From contig NC_092335.1 of NCBI RefSeq assembly GCF_046630445.1, positions 5,685,501 to 5,749,500 on the forward strand: a DNA stretch of 64,000 nt. Direction: 5' to 3'. Under the pieces are notes generated by a model. It worked only from the letters and a program-made list of their open reading frames with translations, made no database searches and was not told where the DNA came from. The first letter of the stretch is position 1, and the number at the start of each line of letters is the position of its first letter. Positions 36,000-47,733 of this stretch are shown here, in pieces. Source of the stretch: Rutidosis leptorrhynchoides. Lineage: Eukaryota > Streptophyta > Magnoliopsida > Asterales > Asteraceae. The translations under genes and the position numbers were made by a program.

Positions 36000-37971
36000 C
36001 CATTTTCTTTCTATTTGAGATTAGATCTTTCAAGAATTTAGCATATCTAGGCATTCCTGAAATCACATCAATGAAAGGAAGATTTACATTTATCTGTTTA
36101 AACATATCCAAGAATTTGGATTGCTCGGCTTCAAGTTTCTCTTTCTTCATTTTACTCGGGTAAGGAAGTGGTGGTTGGTATGGTTTAACATAAGGTTTAG
36201 CCTTAACTATGTTATCTTCATTAACCTTTTCAACTACCGGTTCTTTTTCCTTATCTTGATCAGGTTGTGGTTCTTGTGGAGTAGGAATAGCTTCATCAGA
36301 AGTTACAGGTATTTCAGGTGGTTTAAGTGTTGTACCACTTCTTGTGGTAATGGCTTTAGCTGTTTCATTCTGGGGGCTAGCATTTGTATCACTAGGTAGA
36401 CTTCCCGGTTTTCTTTCACCTATTAACCTTGCTAGGTTACTTACTTCTTGTTCCAGATTTTGAATAGAAGCTTGTTGATTTCTAAATGCTTGAGCATTTT
36501 GTTCATTAGTTTGTTTCTGAGATGTGAAAAACTGCGTTTGAGTTTCAACTAGCTTCGTCATCATATCTTCTAAATTCGGCTTTTTATCATTGGTTTGTTG
36601 TGGTGGTTTGTTTTGAAAATTAGGTCTTTGCTGATTGTAATTATTATTGGATACTTGTTGATTGCTAGGACCTTGTTGGTTGTTGTATGGAATATTTCGG
36701 TTATAATTCTAGTTTTGATTGTAAATCGGTCTTGGCGGTTGATAATTATTCTGATAATTATTTCCAGGTCTTTGGTTTATGTATGAAATATTCTCTCTTT
36801 GTTCCATTGTTAATTCAATACTGAGACAATCTTTTGTCAAATGTGGTCCTCCACACTGCTCACAACTAATTCGTATTGAGTGAATATCTTTAGTCATCTT
36901 TTCCATTCGTCTCTCGACAACATCTATCTTTGCGGAAATGGAATCTAAGTCATGGCTAGAATCGGCTCTAGCTGCTTTAGATGATCTAACGATATCTTTT
37001 TCTTGGTGCCACTCATGTGAGTGGGAAGCAGTGTTATCAATAATTTTGTAAGCATCAGTTTCGGTTTTCTTCATAATAGAACCACCAGCTGCTATATCTA
37101 TGTCTTTCCTTGTAGTGATGTCGCATCATTGGTAGAATATTTGTACTATTTGACAGGTGACTAAACCATGTTGCGGACATCGTCTTAATAACTTTCCAAA
37201 TCTAGTCCACGCATCATATAGAGTTTCATTCGGCTTCTGTGTGAATTTAACAATTTCTCCTTGAAGTCTTACGGCTTTAGATGCAGGAAAGAATTGTTTA
37301 AGAAATTTTTCAACTAAAATGTCCCATGTATCGATCGCCCCTTCAGGTAACGATTCCAACCAATCTTTGGCTTCTCCCTTTAAAGTTCAGGGAAATAACA
37401 TGAGATATATCTGTTCATCCTCCACTTCTCTTATTTTAAATAGTGTGCAGATCCTATTAAAGGTACGTAGATGTTCATTTGGATCTTCCTTCGGCGCACC
37501 ACTAAATTGGCATTGATTAGTCACCATGTATAGAATTTGTCCTTTGATTTCATAATCTGGTGCATTAATGTCTGGATGAGTAATTGCGTGACCTTGGCCA
37601 GTGCGTTTAGCTCTCATTCGGTCTTCCATACTTAAAGGTTCCAGATTCTCCATAATTGAATTTGTTGAATCGGAATCACTAGAGGATTCTGATTTAATGG
37701 TTCGTTCCTCAACAATCTCTGTTTGAATGATTGGTGGTTCCGGAGGAAAGTTTAGTGGTTCAGGATCTACGAATCGTTCCTGAATATTCTCCAGATTCTC
37801 AATTGTGAGGTCGGGTTCAAAAAATGGATTATCGGAAATTTGAACGGGAGTACTTGGTCGACTGGATGACGATTCTAAAGAAAAATCAACGGCAGTAATA
37901 TTTGCTAAATGTCTTGATCTAGTTACAGGTGGTGAACGTACAAAAGGTGGTGAATGTCTTGCTCGGTGCAT
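36000..37971 (-). pseudogene. Athila-type gag region
   Basis: Starts from an ATG at 37971. It has a retrotransposon gag core (LMLFPWTLKGEAKDWLES, then FLKQFFPASKA and NETLYDAWTRFGKLLRRCP), a single CCHC zinc knuckle CEQCGGPHLTKDC near 36830, and a Pro/Gln-rich linker to the protease. It would form the capsid and bind RNA. It is very similar to the gag of the second copy (62740-63999), which suggests that the two copies belong to one lineage. Part of a broken element. Confidence 0.88.
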
Positions 37972-38964
37972 TCACTGAATATCCTATTAGTTTTTAAAAG
38001 GAAAGAAAAATTATAATAAGTTATCCAATCAATAGACTTTTCTGTTTTTGCCCACGTTTCGAATAGCCAAAAGATGCAGCAGAGGGGCAGGATTCGTTTG
38101 GTCTCAATATAATTGAGGACTGTTTGGCTCCAATAACCCGGTCCACGTACAAATCCAACTATTACTACGAACCAGAAAATTTTGATGTCTATCAATTTAA
38201 CCACTTAAAATAAATTTTCGTAATTTTAAGAAATTTAGATAAGAAGTAGAATAAAAATCTATGTCCTAAAACTAGAATAGCGAGAAATAAGAAAGAAAAA
38301 GAGCGCGTCGGAAAAAGGTCGAAAAAGAAAAATGGTTGAAAAATAAAAGGTGACGGAAAAATAAAAGAAACTTATAACACTTAAAAACACTTGACTAACC
38401 TAACCTTATTACTACAACTAACTTAAAATTATAATCGCAAATTGAGATTACTAATTGGAATGATAATTGATACATAGGTAAAAGTCGTCTAAAAATATTA
38501 AAGCTTACAGGAAAAACTATATCCCAAATGGAAATAACTTAAAAAGAAACTAAAACTTAAAAAGGCGTCGCAAAATTCTAAAGTACCTAAATCTTAGTCT
38601 AAAGAAAAAGCACTTAAGGAATTCTACGGCAAAGCCTAAAAATCTAGAAGTAAAAATAACTATGGCAAAAACTAAGTTTAAAACTAAATATGAGCGAAAA
38701 ATACAAATATTACGCTAAAACAATTAAAAAGGGACAAAATATAAAAATATATAAAAAGTTGTAAAAAGTACAATTTTTATAAAAATATTATTTTTATATT
38801 ATTTATTTAATAAAACTATTAATTTTACAATTTAATTAAACTAATTTAACTAAAATATAAATTAAATAAAAAGTAAAACTAATTATAATAATAATAATTA
38901 ATTAGGGTTAATAATTAATTACGGTTAATAAAAAGTAAAACTAATTATAATAATAATAATAATT
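37972..38964 (-). other. 5' leader of the first Athila-type element
   Basis: About one kilobase of AT-rich, non-coding leader between gag and the captured LINE piece. It ends in a low-complexity run with a repeated AAAAAGTAAAACTAATTATA motif (38869-38960). No primer-binding site was found next to it. Confidence 0.55.
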
Positions 38965-39244
38965 AAGAGAACCCACATTTAAGCCACATTTATCATACGG
39001 GAGTAATATTTGGTTCCATTTGATCCAGTTTATTTTATTATCGAGTGTTGTACCACCCCAAAAAAATTTGCGTCTTTTAGTTTCAAGAAGACTAATGATG
39101 GACGATGGAGCGTGGAAAAGAGAGAAGTAGTAAAGTGGGATACTACTAAGGATGGATTTTATAAGTGTGAGGCGACCGCCGAAGGAGATGGATTTGGCAA
39201 TCCAATTATAAAGCCTTTTGTTGAATTTTTCGACAATTGGTTTC
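38965..39244 (-). other. 280-bp LINE flank copied inside the element beside the 5' LTR
   Basis: This block matches 24222-24501, the LINE sequence outside the 3' LTR, over 280 bp with only about two differences, and it touches the LTR at the same point (GTTTC|TGATGTGG). So an LTR plus its outer flank was copied to the inner side of the other LTR, at the place where the primer-binding site should be. Repair of a broken 5' LTR using the 3' LTR and flank as template is the simplest reading; the junction at 38964/38965 shares only AAG with its surroundings. Confidence 0.85.
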
Positions 39245-41247
39245 TGATGTGGTAGCGGAGTGTATATAAAATAGCTATTATATTTTAGCAGAAAATACTA
39301 TTAAATACGATACAATTTTACACAAGATATTTATTTATTTAGAGAATGGATATACTTAAACCTTGCTACAACACTTATAGGCAGTGTACCTAATCGTACA
39401 GTAGTGTAGTTTTTAGTAAGTCCGGTTCGTTCCACAGGGAAAATCTTTAAACAAAGCTTAACGCTATATTTGTTTACTTTTATAAAAATACAAATATATA
39501 TATATAAGTAATATTATTATTATAAAGGGGGGTTTTTACCGTTTAATGACCGGTTTGTCGATTTTAAAACTTTAGTCGCAGTTAAAACCAAATGTAAAAT
39601 ATTAAAAATAAATACAAGACTTAAATTAAAGCGTAAAGTAAATAACGATAATGAAATTGCGAATAAGAAAAGTGCGATAAAATAAACTTGCGATAATTAA
39701 AAAGTACGATAATTAAAAGTGCAATTAAATACAATAACAATAAAAATGCGATAATTAGAAGTGCAATTAAATATAAAATAAAGGAAATTAAATATGAAAT
39801 AAAAGAATTATGCTTATTTAAACTTCCGTAACCATGATGTTTGACGTGTTAATTTTAGTTTTATGCCCATGGGTTAATTGTCCTTTGTCCTGGATTATTT
39901 AATATGTCCGTCTTGTTTTTGTCCATAACAGTCCATCAGTCATAAATATAAAGTGCGAGTGTCCTCGTCAAATTATCCTTATACCCGAAGTTAAATATTC
40001 CAACTAATTGGGGACTTAAACTGTAACAAGATTTTAATACTTTGTTTAATAATTACACCAGGATGTCGACTGAGTGTAACCCAAGGTTTTAATATTTTGT
40101 TATCAATTATACCAAGTGTCATTGTACATAATTTCACCCCTGTTTTAATTATTCTAGTGGCTATTAATCCATTCCCGTATCCGGTTAAATGAACGATTAT
40201 TCGTACATATAAATACCCCGCCCATCGTGTCCGATCGAGTGTATATGGTAATTTATAGGGATGTCCAATTGTAAATCTTTATATTAACATTAACAAACTA
40301 TCATTTAGTTAAACAAATATAAAGCCCATTAATAGCCCATAGTCTAATTTCCACAAGTGTCGTTCTTTTGTCCAAACCCCAATTATGGTACAAAGCCCAA
40401 TTACCCAATTTTAGTAATTAGCCCAACATCATGATTACTTCGGATTAAATAAGCATAATAATAACTTAGCTACGAGACATTAAATTAAAAAGGTTGAACA
40501 TAACTTACAATGATTAAAAATAGCGTAGCGTTACACGGACAGAATTTCGACTTACACCCTTACAACATTTGCAAACATACCCTTATTATTAGGATTTAAA
40601 ATTGAAATTAAAATTAAAATATAAATTATATATATATATATTTACGTATATATTGAGAGAGAGATAGATTATGGATGATTTTTGCGATCAGAATTCGTTT
40701 GCTTTTATAGGGAGTTTCAGTTTTTGGGGCTCCGCGACTCGCGGCATTTTTTGCCTTCAAACTCCGCGAGTCGCGGAGTTTGAAATTCCAGCTCACTCCA
40801 AATTGGATCTTAGTCTGCCGACGGTTTTAAATATTAATATAATATATATATAATTTTTAAGAATTATTTAAATATTATATTATATTTATGTGCATAGTTG
40901 ACTTGTAATTTTTAGTCCGTTGCGTCGAGCGTTGAGAGTTGACTCATGTCCCGGTTCCGGATTTTCGAACGTCCTTGCGTACAATTTTATATTTTGTACT
41001 TTGCGTTTTGAATCTTGTACTCTTATAATTTCGAGACGTTTCTTATCAATAATTGGAACCTCTTTGATTGTATTTTGTACTTTTGAGCTTTTTGGTCGTT
41101 TGCGTCTTCAATTCGTCGAATCTGTCTTTTGTCTTCACCTTTTATTATTTAAACGAATATCACTTGTAAATAGAACAATTGCAACTAAAAGCTTGTCTTT
41201 CTTGAGGAATAATGCTATGAAATATATGTTCGTTTTTAGCATTATCA
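39245..41247 (-). repeat. 5' LTR of the first Athila-type element
   Basis: 2003-bp partner of 24502-26501, with the same ends, TATA box (40703-40709) and twin palindromes (40732-40744 and 40756-40784). Differences amount to roughly twenty substitutions and a few short indels by eye. If the LTR was partly converted from its partner, this similarity underestimates the age. Confidence 0.93.
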
Positions 41248-41807
41248 GTTTCCAATAGGAGGCGTGTGAAGTGGGCACACCAATAGGAAGACCAAGATAC
41301 GTGAATGGGGGAAAGCTGAGAGAGCAGTTAATATAATTTGCCATCGATTCGGTTATTAGTGATGTTGTTCCAATTCCATATAATTTACTTTTTTAAAATT
41401 GACTTTTAAACCCGGGATTTTTTTCGAAGCATTTGAGGAGTTTGGAAATGATAGCATTTCTTTTGCTCCATTCGCCAAAGAAAATAGTGTCATTAACGTA
41501 TTGGAGATGAGTAACAATGATATTATCATTTCCGACGTTGATACCACGTATGTGGCCATTGGCTAATGCACGTTTAGTGAGTATATTAAGACCTTCCGCA
41601 ATGATGATGAAGAGAAAAGGTGAGATGGGATCACCCTGATGGATTCCTCGTTCGTGAATGAATTCCTTGGTAGGGGATCCGTTAACGAGAATAGAGATGG
41701 AGGATGACGAAAGACAAGCACGGACGAGACTTATCCATTTAGGACCGAAACCCATATGATGCATAGTATTAAAAAGAAAGTCTAAATCAATGCAGTCTGT
41801 GACGACC

Positions 41808-42401
41808 CAGAAATTTCTGACCAAATTTAAACTTAATCTTTAATGTTTCCGACATGATAAGCAAGTCTATAAAGTTGAATCTCAAAATTTTTGAACTACT
41901 TTTATATATTCAATTACCCTTCGACTACTCCCGACGATTCACGAACAATCATTTATTAATGGAAATGTGTATAAATATATATATATATAATAAATTGGAA
42001 TATTAATTTTTAGAATTAAATATATAAATAACTTGCAACATGTATTTAAAACGTGTTTATGAATATTGAATGTATATATATAATTTCAAATGAATTAAGT
42101 AAACGATAGTAACATTTGATTATTGATTCGATTAATATTTAGTTAGGTTACTTAGAACGTTTAAGAAGTTAAAATAAACGTTGGCGCATAAATGAATTAT
42201 ATCAAATTAAGTTCTAGAGCGTAAACGTTAGGTGATATAATAATTTTTACTATTTAAACGATTTTAAATTATATATATTGAAATATAATTAGTTTTGAGA
42301 AACTAAACATTATATTATATTTCAATTATATATATATAAATTTATATTTCTAAATGAATATATATATTTTACAAAAAATGATAAATATTAACCTAGTTAT
42401 A
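41808..42401 (+). mobile_element. LTR fragment of the TGTGACGACCC family
   Basis: Starts TGTGACGACCCAGAAATTTC directly at the broken LINE end and shares its first 200 bp with the solo LTR at 43127-45786. It stops at 42401 where the second Athila-type element begins; its remaining part would lie beyond the right window edge. Strand is taken from the promoter orientation of the solo LTR. Fossil, internal region not seen. Confidence 0.65.
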
Positions 42402-43404
42402 TGATGTGTGCGAGGTGTAATACGAAATACTATTATTGTTTTTTACGAAATACGACGAAATTACACAAGTTTTATTTATTTATTTATGTGATATACCTAA
42501 ACTTTGCTACAACACTATAGGCAGTGTACCTAATCGTAGAGTAGTGTAGTTTTTAATAAGTCCGATTCGTTCCACAGGAAGCTAGTGATAACGTACTATA
42601 TTTTTAACAACTATATTTATACAAATATATATAATTATATATAGGTAGTAATATTATAAAAGGGGGTTTTACCGTTTAATGACCGGTTTGTCGATTTTAA
42701 ATATTAAGATTAAAGATAAATGACGATAATTAAAGTGCGTAGAATAAATAACAATATTTAAATGACGATATATAAAATTGCGAATAATAAAATGACAGGA
42801 AATAAAAGTACGATGAGAAATACAATAAAAGAATTATGCTTATTTAAACTTCCATAATTTTGACGTTTTGATTTTAATTTATTACTCTGGGTTAATTGTC
42901 CTTTGTCCTAGCTTATTTGATACCTATCTGAGTTTTGCCCATAATAGTCCATCAGTCATAATTATAATATGCTCGTCAAATTAACCTTATTTCCGAAGTC
43001 AAATATTCCAACTAATTAGGGATTCGAACTGTAACAAGGTTTTAATACTTTGTTAATAATTACATCAGGTTATCGACTGCGTGTAATTCAAGGTTTTAAT
43101 ACTTTGTTAACAATTACACCAATTATTGCAATGACCCGAAAATTTCTGACCAAATTAAACTTAATCTTTAACGTTTCCGACACGATAAGCAAAGTCTATG
43201 AAGTTGAATCTCAAAATTTTGAACTATTCAATTACCCTTCGATTGTTCTCAATTATATGTAAATAGATACATATGCTATAACTTGAAAACGTAACAAAGT
43301 GTTATGAAAATGATACTGTGCATTAACCTTATTGGTTTGATTATCTGATTGATATTTAGATAAGTTAACTAAAACATTTAAGATGAACCAGTAAAACACT
43401 AATT

Positions 43405-43512
43405 TGCTACAGTATTTTCGAATTGCTACAGTACCCGAAAAGCTACAGTGTTTTCGAAAATCACTATTTGCTACAGTAAAAAACTTTGCTACAGTAACTT
43501 TGCTACAGTAAA
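43405..43512. repeat. Six GCTACAGT(A/G) motifs
   Basis: Six copies of GCTACAGT followed by A or G, in one orientation and unevenly spaced within about 105 bp of the solo LTR, upstream of its promoter. Confidence 0.85.
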
Positions 43513-43887
43513 ACACTATTTTAAAATGTATTTTAACAAATAGCGAGACGATGATTTATAGAAGTAAATGACCAAAACACTCAAATGTATAAGTTATATT
43601 TCGAGTGATATAATTTAGGGATAATTTAAGGCTATATTTTGACTAAGGTACGTGTCCCAAAAAGTAATGTACAAGTTTTCTCAGCGTATGAAGGGACATT
43701 CGAAAAACCGGAACTGGGACATAAGTCGAGTGACAACGTATGACTTATCGGAACAGAAATTACAAGTCATCTATACACGAGAATATAATATAATATATAA
43801 TTAATTAAAATAAATTATATATATTATATAAATATAATAATATGCCGACAGGTATCAAACAAAAGGGATTGTGAGCTGGCAATGGGG

Positions 43888-43964
43888 CTCATGCGATCGC
43901 ATGAGATCCCCCACACATACTCATGCGATCGCATGAGGTGTTTGGGCAAGCCACATCTATAAAT
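43888..43964 (+). promoter_or_regulatory. Solo-LTR promoter: twin 18-bp palindromes and TATA box
   Basis: CTCATGCGATCGCATGAG occurs twice, at 43888-43905 and 43920-43937, both perfect palindromes with centres 32 bp apart. TATAAAT follows at 43958-43964, 20 bp after the second copy. The geometry equals that of the unrelated Athila-type LTR promoters nearby. Confidence 0.75.
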
Positions 43965-44026
43965 TGCAGTCGAGTTCTGTTTCATTTACACACACATATC
44001 ATATATTACTCCGTATTTATTTTATT

Positions 44027-44028
44027 TA

Positions 44029-44076
<48 letters not shown>
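44027..44076. repeat. (TTA)n microsatellite
   Basis: About sixteen ATT/TTA units downstream of the solo-LTR TATA box. Confidence 0.9.
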
Positions 44077-44078
<2 letters not shown>

Positions 44079-46408
44079 GATTAATATTATTATTAATCTT
44101 ACTTATTAATTATTAGTATTATTAATTATTAATTAGTAATATACATAAAATACTACGGCGAGGTTATGAGCGTGTCACTTTCAAAATGGTTTTCAAGCGG
44201 GATAGAGCTAAGGAAATTATGGGTTATTACCAAGGAGGTTATGGGTAATGTTCGGGGGTATATTTGTAAATCAAACCTAGTGTTTATCATCTCCGTTACG
44301 TCTACGTACTTTCCTACAATATTGATTCTCAATATTGATACGTAAGCACTCATATTTTATCTTTTATATATTAATTGTGTATCCATGTCTAGTGCTCGAG
44401 TATATATATTTATACATGCTTGTATGCTAAATTTCGTCATTAAACAGTTTATGATGAATTATGAATTAAATACATATATTACTGGTAAAAGGTATATGAT
44501 ATGCATGTTTTTGGAAAGCTGGCGAAAAATCAATGACTTTTCATTCAGATATCTAATAGTTTCGATGAACGGATTAAAAGATATGATCAACTGAATTATG
44601 ATTGACGTTAATTGAAATTACTTTTGAATAGACAATTAAGATTTAAACAACTTGTTTACGAGATTGATAAAATGTATTTTTGAATATTACCAACCGAGTA
44701 AATAACTCCTTATATAAGGTATGTCTCGTTTTGTTGAACTATTGTCAAAATTGACTTTTTGAAACTACTTTGGATAACTTTTGTATGTCAATCTCGAGCA
44801 TTAGGATTGTGATACACTATGACCAGACCTAGCTTGATAGACATTTATTGACCAACATATGTTCTCTAGGTTGAGATCTACGGTTATTTGGTAATCCGAG
44901 TTCCAGTCACATTTTGGTGAACGACTTTATATGCTGCTAAGGTGAGTTTCATTTGCTCCCTTTTTAATTGCTTTTGCAATCTATATTTTTGGGCTGAGAA
45001 TACATGCATTTTATTTTAAACGCAATGGATACAAGTACATACTAAATTCTACACAGAGTTTGAACCGAAAATCCCTTAGCTTTGGTAACTAGTAACTGCC
45101 GGTTATAAGAACTGGTGGGCGCGAGTAGTAGTATATGGATCCATAGGGCTTGATATCCCCGTCCGAGCTAGAGCACTAGCCTTTTAACAGACGTATGCTA
45201 TTTGAGAAGCGTACACGTTGGTTTGCGTGTATTATTAAGATGATTATACAAAGGGTACAAATTATATATACGTTAAGTTTAGTTACCAGGGTGCTCAATC
45301 TTGTAGAATATTTTGATAAACATTTCTGGACGAAACAACTGAAATCTTGTGATCCACATTTATATACAGATTATATGAAACTATAAAACTATGAACTCAC
45401 CAACTTTTGTGTTGACACTTGTTAGCATGTTTATTCTCAGGTTTCCTAGAAGTCTTCCGCTGTTTGCTTATGTGTTAGACAAGCTATGTGCATGGAGTCT
45501 TACATGACATATTTTTCAAGGAAATGTTGCATTCACCAAATCATCACCATGTATCTTATTTTGACTGCATTGTCAACGGAAGTATTATTGTAAACTATTA
45601 TTTACGGTGATTGTCTATATGTAGAAATCATCAGATGTCGAAAACTTTTGATTTAAATAATCATTTATGGTATGCCTTTTTAAAAGAATGCAATGTTTAC
45701 AAAACGTATCATATAGAGGTCAAATACCTCGCAATGAAATCGATGAATGACGTGTTGGTCCATATGGATTTGGAGCGATCGTCACAATTATCCTTGTATG
45801 TAATCCACCCCTGTTTTAATTAGTCCATGATACATTAATTTATTCACTTGGCCATAATGAATAATCAATTATCCAATCCAATTGATTAATTAAATGATTG
45901 TAAACGATGTCGTATAAACGTCACTAAATAGGACATTCGTAATCAATTTAATAATTATTAGATTAACTAATTTGAATATAGGTTCGACAGATTCCAATGA
46001 GTTGTCATTCAATTAGACAATACCCCCTACCTATTAATAGTCAATAGTCCAATGTTCACAAGTGTCGGTCTTTTGTCCAAACCCGAATTATGGTACAAAA
46101 TCCAATAACCCCATCTAAAATATTTAGTCCAACATCACGATTACTTCGGCTCAAATAAGCATAATAATAAATTAGTTACGATACATTAATTTAAAAAGGA
46201 AGAACATAGCTTACAGTGATTATTTATCACGTAGCGTTACACGGACAGAGTTCCGACTTTAAAACCCGTAAAACATTTCTTACAATAACCCAACTAAACC
46301 ATAATTTATTATTAATCTTAAATTAAAATTAAAATTATAGTATGAATATATTACATATAGAGATTGAGAGATTGGAAAAAGGTGTCTGGATTCGGCAGAA
46401 GCTTATGC

Positions 46409-46487
46409 CTTTTATAGGCAGATTTTGAATTTGGCTGCTCCGCGAGTGCGGAGGTTTTATGCCTCACAGCTCCGCGAGTGCGGAGCT
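46409..46487 (-). promoter_or_regulatory. LTR promoter of the second Athila-type element
   Basis: On the minus strand TATAAAAG is at 46409-46416. Two dyads lie upstream: CTCCGC-GAGT-GCGGAG (46438-46453) and AGCTCCGC-GAGT-GCGGAGCT (46468-46487), centres 32 bp apart, the nearer one 21 bp from the TATA box. The sequence differs from the first element's palindromes but symmetry and spacing are kept. Confidence 0.7.
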
Positions 46488-47733
46488 TCGGATTCCAGCT
46501 CACCAATTTTTGGCAATTTGCTGGTCGACATAATTAATAAATATATATAATATATATAATTTATATAATTATATATATATATATTATATTATATTCTTAT
46601 GCATAGTTGACTTATAATTTTAGCTCCGTTGACTCGCGCGTTGATGCTCGGTTCATGTCTCGGTTCCGGATTTTCGAACGCTTTTTTGTATGCTTAGATA
46701 TCTTGTACTTTGCGTTTTACGGCTTGTACTTTTGTCATTTTTAGACATTATTCATCAATAAATTGAACCACTTGGATTGTATCATGTATATTTGAGCTTT
46801 TTGGTCATTTGCGTCTTCAAATCGTCGTTTTCTTCTTTTGTCTTCGCACTTATTTATTTAAACGAATATTACATAAGAATAGAACAATTGCAACTAAAAG
46901 CTTGTCTTTCTGGAAAGGATAATGCTTTGAAATATATGTTCATTTGGAGCACTATCAAATATCCCTACACTTGAGCGTTGCTTGTCCTCAAGCAATATAG
47001 AACTTGAAATTAAATCACACTACACTCGAATCACTTTTTTATTCTCACACTTTATACATTAGTGATTTTAATACGGCGGTATAAACAATGATAGTAACAA
47101 TATGGTTTACAGTCCCACATGACTATGAAAATTTAGATCCTTTAAGAAATTGGATCTTTATGAAAATATTTGATCTTTTGAAAATTCATTCTAGCTTTTA
47201 CCCTAGATAAGTTTTTCGGAATAACCCTTCACCGGTGTTTGTAAATTGTTTTTGTGGGTTGTGTGGTTTTCAGATTTTAAAATTTTAGCTCAAAACTTAC
47301 GGTTTTGTGTCACCCACTTGCTAACCTTGTATTAGGAAAGCAACTCATCCAGTATACTTGCTCGGTATATTACCTTTCGGTAAACGACCGTCCGGTTGTA
47401 AAGGAAAGCGATGAACAAGAAACTGTTAAGGCAATGTCTAATGACATGCTTTTAATTATGGTCTATATCGTGTCGGATGCAATTACTATCCTTTGTAAGT
47501 GCAATAGCAAAGATCACCCTATAGTTTTTCGTCCTGGCACAAGGTCCTATCTTCGACCATGCTATGCAACCACCGTTCTTACGGTTGACACCCGATTTGG
47601 TTCAGGTGACCTAATGAATTCCGGTGAATTCTCAGGATTTTACGTTCAATGGTAATGAACGCATTGAAAATAGGTTTTTCAGAAAACAAATCGGTTTTAA
47701 TTTGATCAAAATATTTTCTCGTTCAAGCTCGAG

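Larger units (their letters stand above)
24497..41252 (-). mobile_element. Athila-type Ty3/gypsy element, 16.7 kb, inserted in a LINE
   Basis: The element is 24502-41247, starts TG and ends CA, and is flanked by GTTTC on both sides (24497-24501, 41248-41252). It reads on the minus strand: 5' LTR 39245-41247, leader, gag, protease, reverse transcriptase, RNase H, integrase, a small accessory ORF, an env-like ORF, a 2-kb non-coding tail, and 3' LTR 24502-26501. The protease DLGAS motif and the reverse transcriptase leader GGMTV...PTRTVTGWRVCIDY place it in the Athila/Tat branch; the env-like ORF argues for Athila. The coding region is broken, with about half a dozen interruptions. The LTRs differ at roughly 1 percent by eye, so insertion within the last several hundred thousand years is likely. 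Unusually, 280 bp of LINE follow the 5' LTR. Confidence 0.92.
22788..41807 (-). mobile_element. L1-type LINE split by an LTR element (pieces 22788-24501 and 41253-41807)
   Basis: The poly(A) tail shows as T at 22788-22800. On the minus strand the right piece carries reverse transcriptase motif B (HQGDPISPFLF) and the catalytic block, here QYVNDTIFFGEW instead of YADD. It continues with TYLGLPIGVP up to SYWK. The left piece resumes with KPIVEKFDKRL, GGRLTLIKSIL, KRRKFFWGG, then KLVPQKIYIFAWR, the zinc-binding CPQCALD and the closing KKPIDWHQWL. The two pieces join at GTTTC, the target duplication of the inserted element. The LINE 5' side ends at 41807, where another LTR starts. Its reading frame has several breaks and the altered catalytic block suggests it was inactive. 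Confidence 0.9.
43122..45791 (+). mobile_element. Solo LTR, 2.66 kb, with target duplication ATTAT
   Basis: The LTR spans 43127-45786, starts TGCAATGACCCGAAAATTTC and ends GATCGTCACA, and is flanked by ATTAT on both sides. There is no internal coding region and no second LTR, so it is a solo LTR left by recombination between two LTRs. It contains a TATA box at 43958-43964 with twin palindromes, six GCTACAGT(A/G) repeats at about 43405-43510 and a (TTA)n run. It belongs to the same family as the fragment at 41808. Confidence 0.88.
42402..46957 (-). repeat. 3' LTR of the second Athila-type element, split by a solo LTR
   Basis: Without the insertion it measures about 1.89 kb. It begins (plus strand) TGATGTGTGCGAGG and ends CACTATCA, matching the first element's LTR over most of its length but clearly diverged, so it belongs to another subfamily or is older. 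Its partner LTR lies outside the window. Confidence 0.85.

Noticed and set aside
43888-43937. CRISPR-like repeat pair
   Set aside because: Only two palindromic repeats, in a plant LTR promoter; no array and no cas genes.
43127-45786. A complete small LTR element
   Set aside because: No internal repeat pair, primer-binding site or coding region; a target duplication encloses a single LTR, so it is a solo LTR.
44385-45823. Short plus-strand ORFs inside the solo LTR
   Set aside because: AT-rich chance frames without domains, located in LTR sequence.
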